Of a DNA stretch of 33,198 bases, positions 23,951 to 29,958 are shown piece by piece. The notes under the pieces are model-generated. The model saw only the letters and a list, made by a program, of their open reading frames with translations, had not been told where the DNA came from and did no database searches. Origin of the DNA: a virus; IMG/VR virus record IMGVR_UViG_3300009551_000088, positions 1-33,198 of that record; one strand, written 5' to 3'. Numbering within the stretch: the stretch's first letter is position 1; every line of letters starts with the position of its first letter. The translations under genes were made by a program, and so were the position numbers.

Positions 23951-24173
23951 TTGTTTTTCCTCTTGGATGAAGTCGATTCATAGTTCGCCAGGTATCGGAG
24001 TTCGTAGCGTATCCTCTCGCCTTTCGCTGGGATTCCCGCATAGCCTTCCGGTGGCATAGCTTGCAAACATGACGGCTATCACCTTTTGACGAGGGGAAGG
24101 GAAATTCGCAGGTGGGCTTGGTTTCTTTGCACTTGCGGCATTCTTTAGGCTGCAAGACGGGTGGCAGAGTCAT
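23940..24173 (-). CDS. 77-residue zinc-finger protein (HEG-type knuckle)
   Basis: A minus-strand gene with ATG 24173 in an ATGA overlap with the gene upstream. It contains CRKCKETKPTCEFPF ... HVCKLCHRKAMRESQRK, i.e. C-x2-C ... C-x2-C followed by a basic helix. This is the same arrangement as the N-terminal finger of the two plus-strand homing endonucleases (C-x2-C-x(n)-F...C-x2-C-x-R), but no HNH nuclease follows. The basic C terminus (ARGYATNSDTWRTMNRLHPR) could bind nucleic acid. It may be a domesticated or truncated endonuclease fragment, or an independent small DNA-binding protein; overlaps on both sides favour a working gene. Confidence 0.55.
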   Translation of the reverse strand: MTLPPVLQPKECRKCKETKPTCEFPFPSSKGDSRHVCKLCHRKAMRESQRKARGYATNSDTWRTMNRLHPRGKTNET

Positions 24174-24367
24174 GGCTTCCCTTCCACAAGTGTTATATGG
24201 TCTACATTGAAAATTAAAACGGAGCCATCTTCATTCGTAATACTACAGAACCCGCCGTTTTTCTTTCGTCCCTGCTTAAAGAAATAGTATACATCTTCTA
24301 TAGTGTCGATGTCTTTTAAACAGCAGGTTATCTTTCTTTCATCAATTAGATAGAATGTCCATTTCAT
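24170..24367 (-). CDS. 65-residue hypothetical protein
   Basis: I place the start at ATG 24367 (MKWTFYLIDERKITC), which forms an ATGA overlap with the upstream gene, rather than at a TTG ten codons earlier. The product is a small alpha/beta protein with YYFFKQGRKKNGGFCSITN and GSVLIFNVDHITLVEG, resembling the short immediate-early phage proteins that end in a V-x-(N/D)-V-x-H-I strand. No family is recognised with confidence. Coupled to both neighbours by four-base overlaps within the recombination operon. Confidence 0.5.
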   Translation of the reverse strand: MKWTFYLIDERKITCCLKDIDTIEDVYYFFKQGRKKNGGFCSITNEDGSVLIFNVDHITLVEGKP

Positions 24368-24684
24368 CGTTCGCTCTCTTTTGGCGAATAGCCGCAATTA
24401 GGGCAATAAGCTACAGGATGCTCTACACATTCCATTCTATTTATAAACCAGCAACTAACCTTCAATCCATGCTTTGTTTCCGTACAGATAAGCCCGCTAG
24501 GTGTTATGCAAGAAGGCATTTCTTTTTTAGGAATCCCGGGGTCTTCAAGCTCTCTCCACCATTGCCATTCGGAAAAATCAATTTTGTCTCTTTCTTCTAA
24601 AATCGACTTTTCACCATTAGAAACCCATAATAAATATTTTCCGTCGATAGGAATGAGTTCAGATGATTCTATCCATTCGCTCAC
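24364..24684 (-). CDS. DUF551-like protein, 106 residues, GTG start
   Basis: The start is GTG at 24684: GGAGG lies 5 nt before it and GTGA overlaps the upstream TGA. Reading from further upstream would ignore this ideal signal. The N terminus SEWIESSELIPIDGKYLLWV then SNGEKSILEE is DUF551-like (W-I-x-x-x-x-x-I-P-x-D-G-x-Y-L-L-W). The middle is Trp/Glu-rich (FSEWQWWRELEDPG). The C terminus carries AYCPNCGYSPKE, a C-x2-C half-finger, with further Cys residues upstream (SCITPSGLIC, VSCWF, MEC) that could complete a zinc site. Function unknown; early phage accessory protein. Confidence 0.6.
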   Translation of the reverse strand: MSEWIESSELIPIDGKYLLWVSNGEKSILEERDKIDFSEWQWWRELEDPGIPKKEMPSCITPSGLICTETKHGLKVSCWFINRMECVEHPVAYCPNCGYSPKESER

Positions 24685-25538
24685 GTGAACCTCCAACTCT
24701 CAATTCTGCCTTTCCTATAATCCTCGACATTAAGATTCGCGTCAGCAGCTAAACGGGCGGTATCGATGTTGCCTTTGCGCATATACTTCACGAACCTATG
24801 ATCCCCGATTTTGCATGACCTGCCGTTGCTGTTCTTTTTTAGCACAGACTTGGCCTCTTCGATCATGTTTTCTTGCTGCTTGATGATCATATTGGCCGAC
24901 TCGATAATTTTTACGGCCTCAGTTGACGCAGGATCGTGTAAAACCTCTAGATCCATATCTGTAGGCTCTGGCGGAATAAACTCAACCAAATTGCGGTAAA
25001 AGGCCTCAGCAGCGATTTTAGCCTTTTCTATGAATGCGTCGTCGCGCTTGACCGCTATGATCTCATAATCGCTATCCGTTTGATAAGAAACGTAGTACAG
25101 CATCTCGACATTCGCTACATACAATTGCCACTGGCATTGGCAAAAATAAATACTCGGCACCACGCCCAGCTTGGCCGATTGATGATTGGTCGCTCCAAGC
25201 ACCTTAATCTCCACTATTTTCACTTTTGCCGATGGACAATAGCCATCCAGCGATGCAATGAAATAAGGGATCGTCTCATGCTCAACGCAAGCTTCGGGAT
25301 AAGAGACGCCGAAATGCCTTTCTATGCACTTTCTTGCATCCGGTTCCTTATCAATGCCCCTCTGCATTGCATCGTTGACAGGCTCTTTGTGGCCTGAATT
25401 AATCTCATCGTAGAGCATGAGTGCCGACTTTTTTGGATGAAGCCCCATAATTGGGGCAATCATCGTCGCACTAATTTTGCCCCTGCGCCATTGAAGCCAG
25501 GAATCGGTTTTCTGAACTTGGGGGACAGTCTTAACCAT
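24681..25538 (-). CDS. YqaJ/lambda-type phage exonuclease (PD-(D/E)XK)
   Basis: A 285-residue 5'-3' exonuclease expected to resect phage dsDNA ends for the Bet/RecT-type protein encoded upstream in the operon. Motifs: SWLQWRRGKISATMIAPIMG (13-32), RGIDKEPDAR with E65, SLDGY with D98, VEIK with E110 and K112, and YFCQCQWQLYV shortly after, the Gln motif of this fold. The core ends near residue 190; a helical, coiled tail with IIKQQENMIEEAKSVLKKNS and a basic end follow, as in YqaJ proteins. GGAG is 7 nt before ATG 25538. The start overlaps the 58-residue gene by eight bases and the stop forms GTGA with the next gene. Confidence 0.85.
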   Translation of the reverse strand: MVKTVPQVQKTDSWLQWRRGKISATMIAPIMGLHPKKSALMLYDEINSGHKEPVNDAMQRGIDKEPDARKCIERHFGVSYPEACVEHETIPYFIASLDGYCPSAKVKIVEIKVLGATNHQSAKLGVVPSIYFCQCQWQLYVANVEMLYYVSYQTDSDYEIIAVKRDDAFIEKAKIAAEAFYRNLVEFIPPEPTDMDLEVLHDPASTEAVKIIESANMIIKQQENMIEEAKSVLKKNSNGRSCKIGDHRFVKYMRKGNIDTARLAADANLNVEDYRKGRIESWRFT

Positions 25539-25707
25539 TGATAATCTCCAATGCTTGAGAAAAGGCTTTAGTGGCTCTGGTTAAGTAGGTTTTTGCCTCT
25601 CTGATAACTTCTAAGTTCTCTTCAGAGGCCCCTTGAGAAAGCAAAGTCAAGCATGTATCTAACTTATATAAATATTCTATGGGATTGCGTGTGGGCATTT
25701 TAGCCAT
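25531..25707 (-). CDS. 58-residue wedge protein between annealase and exonuclease genes
   Basis: ATG at 25707, TAA at 25531-25533. The product starts MAKMPTRNPIEYLYKLDTCL and continues as helices: SEENLEVIREAKTYLTRATK and AFSQALEIING. It overlaps both the recT-like gene (25700-25707) and the exonuclease gene (25531-25538) by eight bases, in the same ATGG(C/T)TAA style, and GGAG lies 7 nt before its ATG. No known family. Being locked between the two halves of a recombination pair suggests it acts with one of them or adjusts their stoichiometry; this is inference. Confidence 0.6.
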   Translation of the reverse strand: MAKMPTRNPIEYLYKLDTCLTLLSQGASEENLEVIREAKTYLTRATKAFSQALEIING

Positions 25708-26452
25708 TGACCGTCTCCATTTCAGTCTTTAGTCGTTCGGCGTTATGAACTTCAACCCTTTCCATGATCGTCTTAAACTCGCTTGCTGGAACGTCCTGGA
25801 ACGACGAGGCCTTATAGAAATTCAGGATGCGAGCCTTATATTCTAAATCATCCCCGATCAGCTCCAGAATCTTCCTAGCATCATCGGCAGAGATCGTTTC
25901 TACTGATTTGCTATTAATTTGTGCAGATTTAGTATTTGGCACGATCTCGATAGCCTGCTCCATTTCCTCTTCCGTGTACGTGCCTGCCATTTCGGATGGG
26001 AACGCGCGTCTTAAAGCAAGGCTCTCTGCGCACTTGGCCAGCATAGCATGGGGCATCTTCTTCCACTGACCCTGACCAGCATCGTATTCCGACAGGATAG
26101 CCGTAGCCCCGATCTCATGCCATTGCTTATCCGGCCCCAATCGCTTCACGTAGGCCGTAGCGGAGAACAGGTTATTGTTCTTGTAGGTAAAGCTAGGCTC
26201 TTTGCCTGGCATGTACTTGCCCGATCTTTCGGCTATCTTGCGATATCCATCAATGCCAACGATCATGGTAGGCTTGGCCTTCTCGCCTTGGCCGTACTTG
26301 ATAAAATAAATTTCCTTTTTCTTAGGGTCGAGACCCAAGGACTTCGCCATCTCAATGAATAGGCGGAATTCCATGTCTGTCGCATTGGCACAGAACATGT
26401 TCTTGATGACGGTCATCTCTTCTGGGTTAAACTCGATCAGGTCGTTGCTCAT
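25700..26452 (-). CDS. recT: Bet/RecT-family single-strand annealing protein
   Basis: A 250-residue recombinase that coats ssDNA exposed by the exonuclease and anneals complementary strands. Family blocks are clear: VIKNMFCANATDMEFRLFIE (about 15-34), AKSLGLDPKKKEIYFIKYG, TMIVGIDGYRKIAERSGKYM (about 62-81), KKMPHAMLAKCAESLALRRA (about 131-150) and FPSEMAGTYTEEEMEQA. These match the phage Bet-type proteins; beyond about residue 165 the chain is a variable helical tail. It is the first gene of the minus operon and is transcribed from the divergent promoter region at 26475-26512. The pairing with a YqaJ exonuclease is the usual SynExo arrangement. Confidence 0.88.
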   Translation of the reverse strand: MSNDLIEFNPEEMTVIKNMFCANATDMEFRLFIEMAKSLGLDPKKKEIYFIKYGQGEKAKPTMIVGIDGYRKIAERSGKYMPGKEPSFTYKNNNLFSATAYVKRLGPDKQWHEIGATAILSEYDAGQGQWKKMPHAMLAKCAESLALRRAFPSEMAGTYTEEEMEQAIEIVPNTKSAQINSKSVETISADDARKILELIGDDLEYKARILNFYKASSFQDVPASEFKTIMERVEVHNAERLKTEMETVNG

Positions 26453-26474
26453 ATTCCCTCATGGTTTTTTCTTG

Positions 26475-26512
26475 TTGCCCACAAAGATAGCATAGGCTAC
26501 CATTTATCACAA
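26475..26512. promoter_or_regulatory. Overlapping divergent promoters with central inverted repeat
   Basis: Minus strand: TTGTGA (26507-26512), 17 nt, TATCTT (26484-26489), reading toward recT. Plus strand: TTGCCC (26475-26480), 17 nt, TACCAT (26498-26503), reading toward the HTH gene. Each box has 4/6 consensus matches. The two promoters interleave, so RNA polymerase cannot occupy both. TAGC-ATAG-GCTA (26488-26499) sits at the centre and is a candidate operator for the HTH protein encoded at 26544. Confidence 0.45.
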
Positions 26513-26543
26513 CACAAAAGCAGAAAAAGGAGACTTTGTAGAC

Positions 26544-26741
26544 ATGGACTTTTACACGTGGCTCGCCAAGTACAGGATCGAGCAAAAAGATATGTCAAAG
26601 AGATTGGGTGTATCAGCAAAATATTTATCTGCGATTGTAAATGGTAGGCGCAAACCTGGGGAAACATTAATTATTTTAATCTTGCACCTAACCAATAACG
26701 AAGTTACGCGCAAAAGTTTGTTAGAGCCAAGGAAGAGGTGA
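26544..26741 (+). CDS. Cro/CI-like helix-turn-helix regulator
   Basis: A 65-residue protein of XRE type: FYTWLAKYRIEQKDMSKRLG (about 3-22), VSAKYLSAIVNGRRKPGETL (about 23-42), then a hydrophobic helix ILILHLTNNEV and a basic end. The Q-x-x-x-A/S-x-R-L-G-V-S-x-x-x-L-S-x-I-x-N-G-R-R-x-P pattern is a textbook HTH. Size fits a Cro-like repressor without a dimerisation or cleavage domain. AGGAG is 11-12 nt from ATG 26544, longer than usual. It is divergent from recT across overlapping promoters and probably regulates both arms. No CI-like partner or integrase is present in the window. Confidence 0.75.
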   Translation: MDFYTWLAKYRIEQKDMSKRLGVSAKYLSAIVNGRRKPGETLIILILHLTNNEVTRKSLLEPRKR

Positions 26742-26742
26742 T

Positions 26743-26919
26743 ATGAAAGTTAACTTTTTAGATTACGACGCCCCAAATAGCAACGCTAAAGAATTAGACG
26801 CAATTGCCGTCAAGTCTCTAAATGAGAAAGGCGGCGTTTGGTATCAGAAAAAAGGCGCAATGTATTACATGGATGCTGATTTTGTAAGGAACGTGTGTAA
26901 GGAGCAAGATGCAACCTGA
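26743..26919 (+). CDS. 58-residue early protein
   Basis: GAGG is 5 nt before ATG 26743, inside the last codons of the HTH gene. The product reads MKVNFLDYDAPNSNAKELDA, VKSLNEKGGVWYQKKGAMYY and DADFVRNVCKEQDAT. No family recognised. The GGVWYQKKGAMYYMDADFVR part looks like a compact beta-hairpin plus helix. It overlaps the next gene by 11 bases. Probably a small phage accessory protein made early. Confidence 0.5.
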   Translation: MKVNFLDYDAPNSNAKELDAIAVKSLNEKGGVWYQKKGAMYYMDADFVRNVCKEQDAT

Positions 26920-27295
26920 GATGCCCGAGCTTATAAGCGGCGTTCCAATTGGAGCACTTGGTGAAGCCCTATCAAAGGACCAGGCCAATCTAATAAGCGA
27001 GCTTATGCAACCAGATATGTTTAAATGGGAATACCAACGAATTGGAGGATGTATTGTGGAAGCTGCGGATATACCAGAATGGAAGGCCATACGCACGATG
27101 TCCGACGAGGACTTGCGGGGCTTTTTGGAGAACAACGATAAGATTGATCCGCATTTGCTAGCGATTGTGTGTAGCGAGGTTTTGAGGCGAATGTGGAAAA
27201 GCAAGATTACGAGAATGCAGCTTCCTATAGATGTTTCGCATTTGCCTGCTATGAAGCTTTCAAAAGATATGTTGACTAGGGATGGGGCAAAGTGA
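26909..27295 (+). CDS. 128-residue helical early protein
   Basis: ATG 26909 with AAGGAG four bases upstream. The protein is mostly helical and weakly acidic (EALSKDQANLISELMQPDMF, DEDLRGFLENNDKIDPHLLA, VCSEVLRRMWKSKITRMQLP). No catalytic or metal motif is visible and no family is recognised. Overlaps the previous gene by 11 bases and shares one base with the next start (TGATG). Likely a phage early accessory protein. Confidence 0.5.
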   Translation: MQPEMPELISGVPIGALGEALSKDQANLISELMQPDMFKWEYQRIGGCIVEAADIPEWKAIRTMSDEDLRGFLENNDKIDPHLLAIVCSEVLRRMWKSKITRMQLPIDVSHLPAMKLSKDMLTRDGAK

Positions 27296-27450
27296 TGGAA
27301 ATCACGAAAGAACTATTAAGCCAGGGGCCGCAGCCTCCAAAGATTCCTAACCATTCTGACAAGAAAAGATCGTTAAAGGACTATGATGAGCTTGTTGAGT
27401 CGATTGAGAAGAGGATAGGGGCCGTTAAGTTGCCAGAGGAGCCAAAATGA
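27295..27450 (+). CDS. 51-residue charged early protein
   Basis: ATG 27295 shares its A with the preceding TGA. The product MEITKELLSQGPQPPKIPNH, SDKKRSLKDYDELVESIEKR, IGAVKLPEEPK is Pro-rich then helical. TGA 27448-27450 overlaps the next ATG (ATGA). GAGGAG in its last codons serves as the ribosome-binding site for the DUF551-like gene. No family recognised. Confidence 0.5.
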   Translation: MEITKELLSQGPQPPKIPNHSDKKRSLKDYDELVESIEKRIGAVKLPEEPK

Positions 27451-27656
27451 CAGGGTGGTTAAAATGCACAGAAAAGATGCCCCAGATAGGTTCGATTGTT
27501 TTGGCATGGGGCGGGAATATGCTCGAACAAGGAGGATATTTTATCTGCCAATATTTTAATCGCCGGGTTCTGCTAAACGACACCTATCCTAACGACTCCA
27601 ATTATAGAAATTTTAACCCAAGCCACTAGATGCCGTTGCCGCAGGAGCCGAAATGA
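27447..27656 (+). pseudogene. DUF551-like gene with amber codon at the conserved C-terminal Trp
   Basis: From ATG 27447 the product is TGWLKCTEKMPQIGSIVLAW, GGNMLEQGGYFICQYFNRRV, then ...YRNFNPSH and TAG (27627-27629) after 60 residues. The W-L-x-C-x-E-K-M-P-x-x-G-x-x-V-L-x-W start is DUF551. DUF551 proteins commonly end in a (T/S)-H-W-M-P-L-P-x-x-P block. Here the same frame reads S-H-TAG-M-P-L-P-Q-E-P-K-TGA, so the stop replaces the Trp codon (TGG to TAG, one base). The extended frame ends at TGA 27654-27656 in an ATGA overlap with the next gene. The protein therefore loses only nine residues and may remain partly functional, or the amber codon is read through. Confidence 0.72.
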
Positions 27657-27892
27657 AAATCTGCCATATATGCGATTCAAAAGAACATAAGAAGATCGTA
27701 ATGCAACATAATTGGGACGCGTGGGATGTCTTTATGACAATTAGAGATTTTAATCAGTTTAAAAACCTCCATCCAAAGAAAGTTTTAGAAAGGGAAGATG
27801 GAGAGGTCTTTATCAGGATCGCAGAGCAGGATGGGACGGAAGCAACCTATATCACGAAAAGATGTAGAGCAGGGGCGGAGATGCGGGAATAG
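27653..27892 (+). CDS. 79-residue hypothetical early protein
   Basis: GGAG is close before ATG 27653. Product: MKICHICDSKEHKKIVMQHN, then a helical and beta segment, NLHPKKVLEREDGEVFIRIA and ATYITKRCRAGAEMRE. One C-x2-C pair occurs at the N terminus, with a single further Cys near the end, so a zinc site is not assured. No family recognised. It is the last gene before a 216-nt gap. Confidence 0.5.
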   Translation: MKICHICDSKEHKKIVMQHNWDAWDVFMTIRDFNQFKNLHPKKVLEREDGEVFIRIAEQDGTEATYITKRCRAGAEMRE

Positions 27893-28108
27893 TAAGAAAT
27901 TTTTCACTACCGATTTAAGCTGCCGAGGCTTATCTTGGCCAGAAATAAAGAAGCCCCTAGGTATGAACTAGAGGCTCTAGAGACTTCAGATACTCGATAC
28001 GGCAATGTCGAATATCTTACTCGAGGCGGGATTTAATTCCATCTTAAGTAAAAAGTTTACAGAGTCAAGTCAAATCTAGGGGTCTTCCACCAACACAAGG
28101 AAGGCTCT
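27893..28108 (+). promoter_or_regulatory. 216-nt structured leader before the replication gene
   Basis: No gene fits this gap. It contains at least two strong RNA hairpins: GCCGAG-GCTTAT-CTTGGC (27922-27939) and CCCCTAG-GTATGAA-CTAGAGG (27954-27974). The second competes with CTAGAG-G-CTCTAG (27968-27980), since both use CTAGAG. Mutually exclusive stems suggest a regulatory leader (attenuation or antitermination-like) or a replication or protein-binding site. No U-run follows any stem, so simple termination is unlikely. No tRNA fold is visible. Confidence 0.4.
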
Positions 28109-28897
28109 ATGCATCATTCATTCGATATATCCCTGGCATCTGATCTTAGCGTTCACGAAGCCATCATGATCCATCATTTTCAGCACTGGATTAGGATCAA
28201 CCGAGAAATTGGCAAAAACAACCACGATGGGCATTGGTGGTCTTACCAGACCCAGGAATGGATCGCTGCGCACTTTCCATACTGGAGCGAAGACCAAGTC
28301 CAAAGGATCATAAAGAAGTTGGTTAAAAAAGAAATTTTACTGGTCAGCAACCACAATAAAGCGAAGTACGATCAGACCAACTGGTATGCCTTCAAAGATG
28401 AGGCAAAATACCTTCCCGCCATAGAGAAAACGCGAAATCGCGTAATCGACGACGCGGAATCGCGGGATTCATTCCGCGAGATCGCGGAACCTATACCAGA
28501 TTCTTTAACAGATACTGAAAACAAGAAGACTGTTTGTCCGGAAGCCCCCCTGTCGGGGTCTTCGGTCTCAAAAGTCGTTAAGATGACTTCTGACAGAAAA
28601 GAGATCATAATCCGCCAGGACGACATCTTTAGGCAGGCGATTGCCCAGCGCAAGGACTGGACGACGGCGGAAATCATGCAAGCCTGGGAAGCCTTAATCG
28701 AGACCGAGGGGGTTGTCAACTGCGGCTTTGGGTTTGTAGAGGGGACGATCAAGAACATGCGAGTGAAAAATAGATTTGACAAGATGTCAAAGAAAACGAA
28801 CAAAGCACACGAGGTACGATCATGGAATACAGGAGTGATTCAGTCGGTGGAAGATTGCGAAATCCCTTCGGAGATAGATTTGACCAAGCTTCTCTAG
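28109..28897 (+). CDS. Replication initiator/replisome organiser protein
   Basis: A 262-residue protein with GGAAGG before ATG 28109. The N-terminal ~105 residues are a winged-helix-type domain with very recognisable blocks: HSFDISLASDLSVHEAIMIH (3-22), HHFQHWIRINREIG, HDGHWWSYQTQEWIAAHFPY, WSEDQVQRIIKKLVKKEILL and KAKYDQTNWYAF. This is the N-terminal domain of many phage replication (O-like, DnaD-like) proteins that bind the origin. A charged linker (about 110-165) leads to a C-terminal helical part. The helicase-loader gene starts inside its 3' end, 76 bases before the stop, which fits an initiator and loader working as a pair. Stop is TAG. Confidence 0.75.
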   Translation: MHHSFDISLASDLSVHEAIMIHHFQHWIRINREIGKNNHDGHWWSYQTQEWIAAHFPYWSEDQVQRIIKKLVKKEILLVSNHNKAKYDQTNWYAFKDEAKYLPAIEKTRNRVIDDAESRDSFREIAEPIPDSLTDTENKKTVCPEAPLSGSSVSKVVKMTSDRKEIIIRQDDIFRQAIAQRKDWTTAEIMQAWEALIETEGVVNCGFGFVEGTIKNMRVKNRFDKMSKKTNKAHEVRSWNTGVIQSVEDCEIPSEIDLTKLL

Positions 28898-29391
28898 CTA
28901 AGCTCAGGTTCTCAAAAGAAGACGCTCAGGCGATGTCAGATTGGCTAAAGGGGAAAAGGGACTTCTTAGTCTTTACAGGCAATCCTGGCTGCGGGAAAAC
29001 CTATTTTTGCGCGGCTGTATGGAATCACAATCGCCAGCACAAAGTGTTTGAAACGGCAAGGGCCTGGAAGGAGTCAGAGCTGCTTGGCCGCCTGCGAACC
29101 CAGATGAACAACGGGCGCGATTATCTTGAGGATGCGAAAGAAATGTGCGACGACGAGCTTGTAATTATAGATGATATTGGAAGCACTGGGGTTAATGATT
29201 GGAGAAACGAAGTTTATTTCACAATTATTGACTATAGATCTTCTACCAGAAAGCCAACTATTATAACGACCAATCTTAATAAAGATCGGTTAGCCGTGGA
29301 CGTGGGGACTCGTGTCTATAGCCGGATCATGGCCAAAGAAAATACTTTTATTGAAATGCAGGGGAAAGACTTGCGAATGTTGGGGCTTTGA
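28822..29391 (+). CDS. DnaC-like helicase loader (AAA+ ATPase)
   Basis: A 189-residue ATPase that should load the replicative helicase at the origin bound by the preceding protein. Walker A is GNPGCGKT (53-60), Walker B LVIIDD (113-118), sensor-1-like TTNLN (149-153) and a basic TRVYSRI (163-169) with a candidate arginine finger. The N terminus is short, without a long helicase-binding domain, so it belongs to the small phage DnaC type. GAGG precedes ATG 28822. The 76-base out-of-frame overlap with the initiator gene is longer than others here. No helicase gene is in the window, suggesting use of host DnaB or a helicase encoded outside. Confidence 0.82.
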   Translation: MEYRSDSVGGRLRNPFGDRFDQASLAKLRFSKEDAQAMSDWLKGKRDFLVFTGNPGCGKTYFCAAVWNHNRQHKVFETARAWKESELLGRLRTQMNNGRDYLEDAKEMCDDELVIIDDIGSTGVNDWRNEVYFTIIDYRSSTRKPTIITTNLNKDRLAVDVGTRVYSRIMAKENTFIEMQGKDLRMLGL

Positions 29392-29392
29392 T

Positions 29393-29551
29393 ATGGATGA
29401 AAGGGTTCGAAACAGACTTATTTACATGACGCTTCTTTTTCAAAGAGAAATAACACCAGACGAATATTACGAGATCGAAAATGTTTACGAACGGATGCAA
29501 AAGGAAGGGTATCTAGATGAGCGAATGGCTCCCGATTACAGAAGCGACTAA
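29393..29551 (+). CDS. 52-residue early protein
   Basis: The start is ATG 29393, one base after the loader's stop; an upstream in-frame ATG at 29312 would lie deep in the loader gene and give an unlikely N terminus. Product: MDERVRNRLIYMTLLFQREI, TPDEYYEIENVYERMQKEGY, LDERMAPDYRSD, a two-helix charged protein. The last 35 bases overlap the next gene. No family recognised. Confidence 0.5.
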   Translation: MDERVRNRLIYMTLLFQREITPDEYYEIENVYERMQKEGYLDERMAPDYRSD

Positions 29552-29747
29552 GCTTGATTATTACAAAGTTCTTTTTGATGGAGGGGGCGAAGCAATCGCC
29601 TCCCTAACTCCGCGAGGATGGGTATTGATAGAACAGAGCGTCAGCGTCGGGAAAGATGCCGATATTGTGGCCTATAAACATCTTTCTAAGGCCGACAAAG
29701 AGAAAATAAAGTTTAATATCGAGCGCGGCAAGAAAGGATTCTTTTGA
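29517..29747 (+). CDS. DUF551-like protein, 76 residues
   Basis: ATG 29517 lies inside the previous gene. The N terminus SEWLPITEATKLDYYKVLFD, GGGEAIASLTPRGWVLIEQS follows the DUF551 layout (W-x-P-I-x-E-x-x-x-x-x-Y-x-V-L-F), but with Y-Y in place of the usual P-x-x-G. The C terminus is basic (SKADKEKIKFNIERGKKGFF). After TGA 29745-29747 the same frame stays open for 17 codons (EGEAAEREAYNKVMIDA) to TAA 29799-29801, overlapping the next gene by eight bases; whether this extension was once coding is uncertain. Function unknown. Confidence 0.55.
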   Translation: MSEWLPITEATKLDYYKVLFDGGGEAIASLTPRGWVLIEQSVSVGKDADIVAYKHLSKADKEKIKFNIERGKKGFF

Positions 29748-29793
29748 GAAGGCGAGGCGGCCGAAAGGGAAGCTTACAATAAGGTGATGATCG

Positions 29794-29958
29794 ATGCCTA
29801 AAAAGTGTACGAAATGTGGAAATGCGGTCAGCCTGGAATGGATCGATTCTGAAACTGGAATTAAACTTAGAGAAATCGATCAATGCAAAGATTGTTTTTT
29901 TGGAAAATATGAATATAAGCCAATCATTGAGCAAGTTGTTCTAAGAAATGAAAAGTAA
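29794..29958 (+). CDS. 54-residue zinc-ribbon protein
   Basis: AAGGTG is about 7 nt before ATG 29794. The product MPKKCTKCGNAVSLEWIDSE ... DQCKDCFFGKYEY has C5-x2-C8 and C31-x2-C34, a typical four-Cys zinc ribbon, then a hydrophobic-acidic end (IIEQVVLRNEK). Such small ribbons are frequent in phage early regions and may bind nucleic acids or proteins. It overlaps the nuclease gene by 11 bases, which suggests joint expression. Confidence 0.6.
   Translation: MPKKCTKCGNAVSLEWIDSETGIKLREIDQCKDCFFGKYEYKPIIEQVVLRNEK

Noticed and set aside
27893-28108. tRNA gene in the structured leader
   Set aside because: No acceptor/T-arm pairing or GTTCRA-like T-loop could be fitted.
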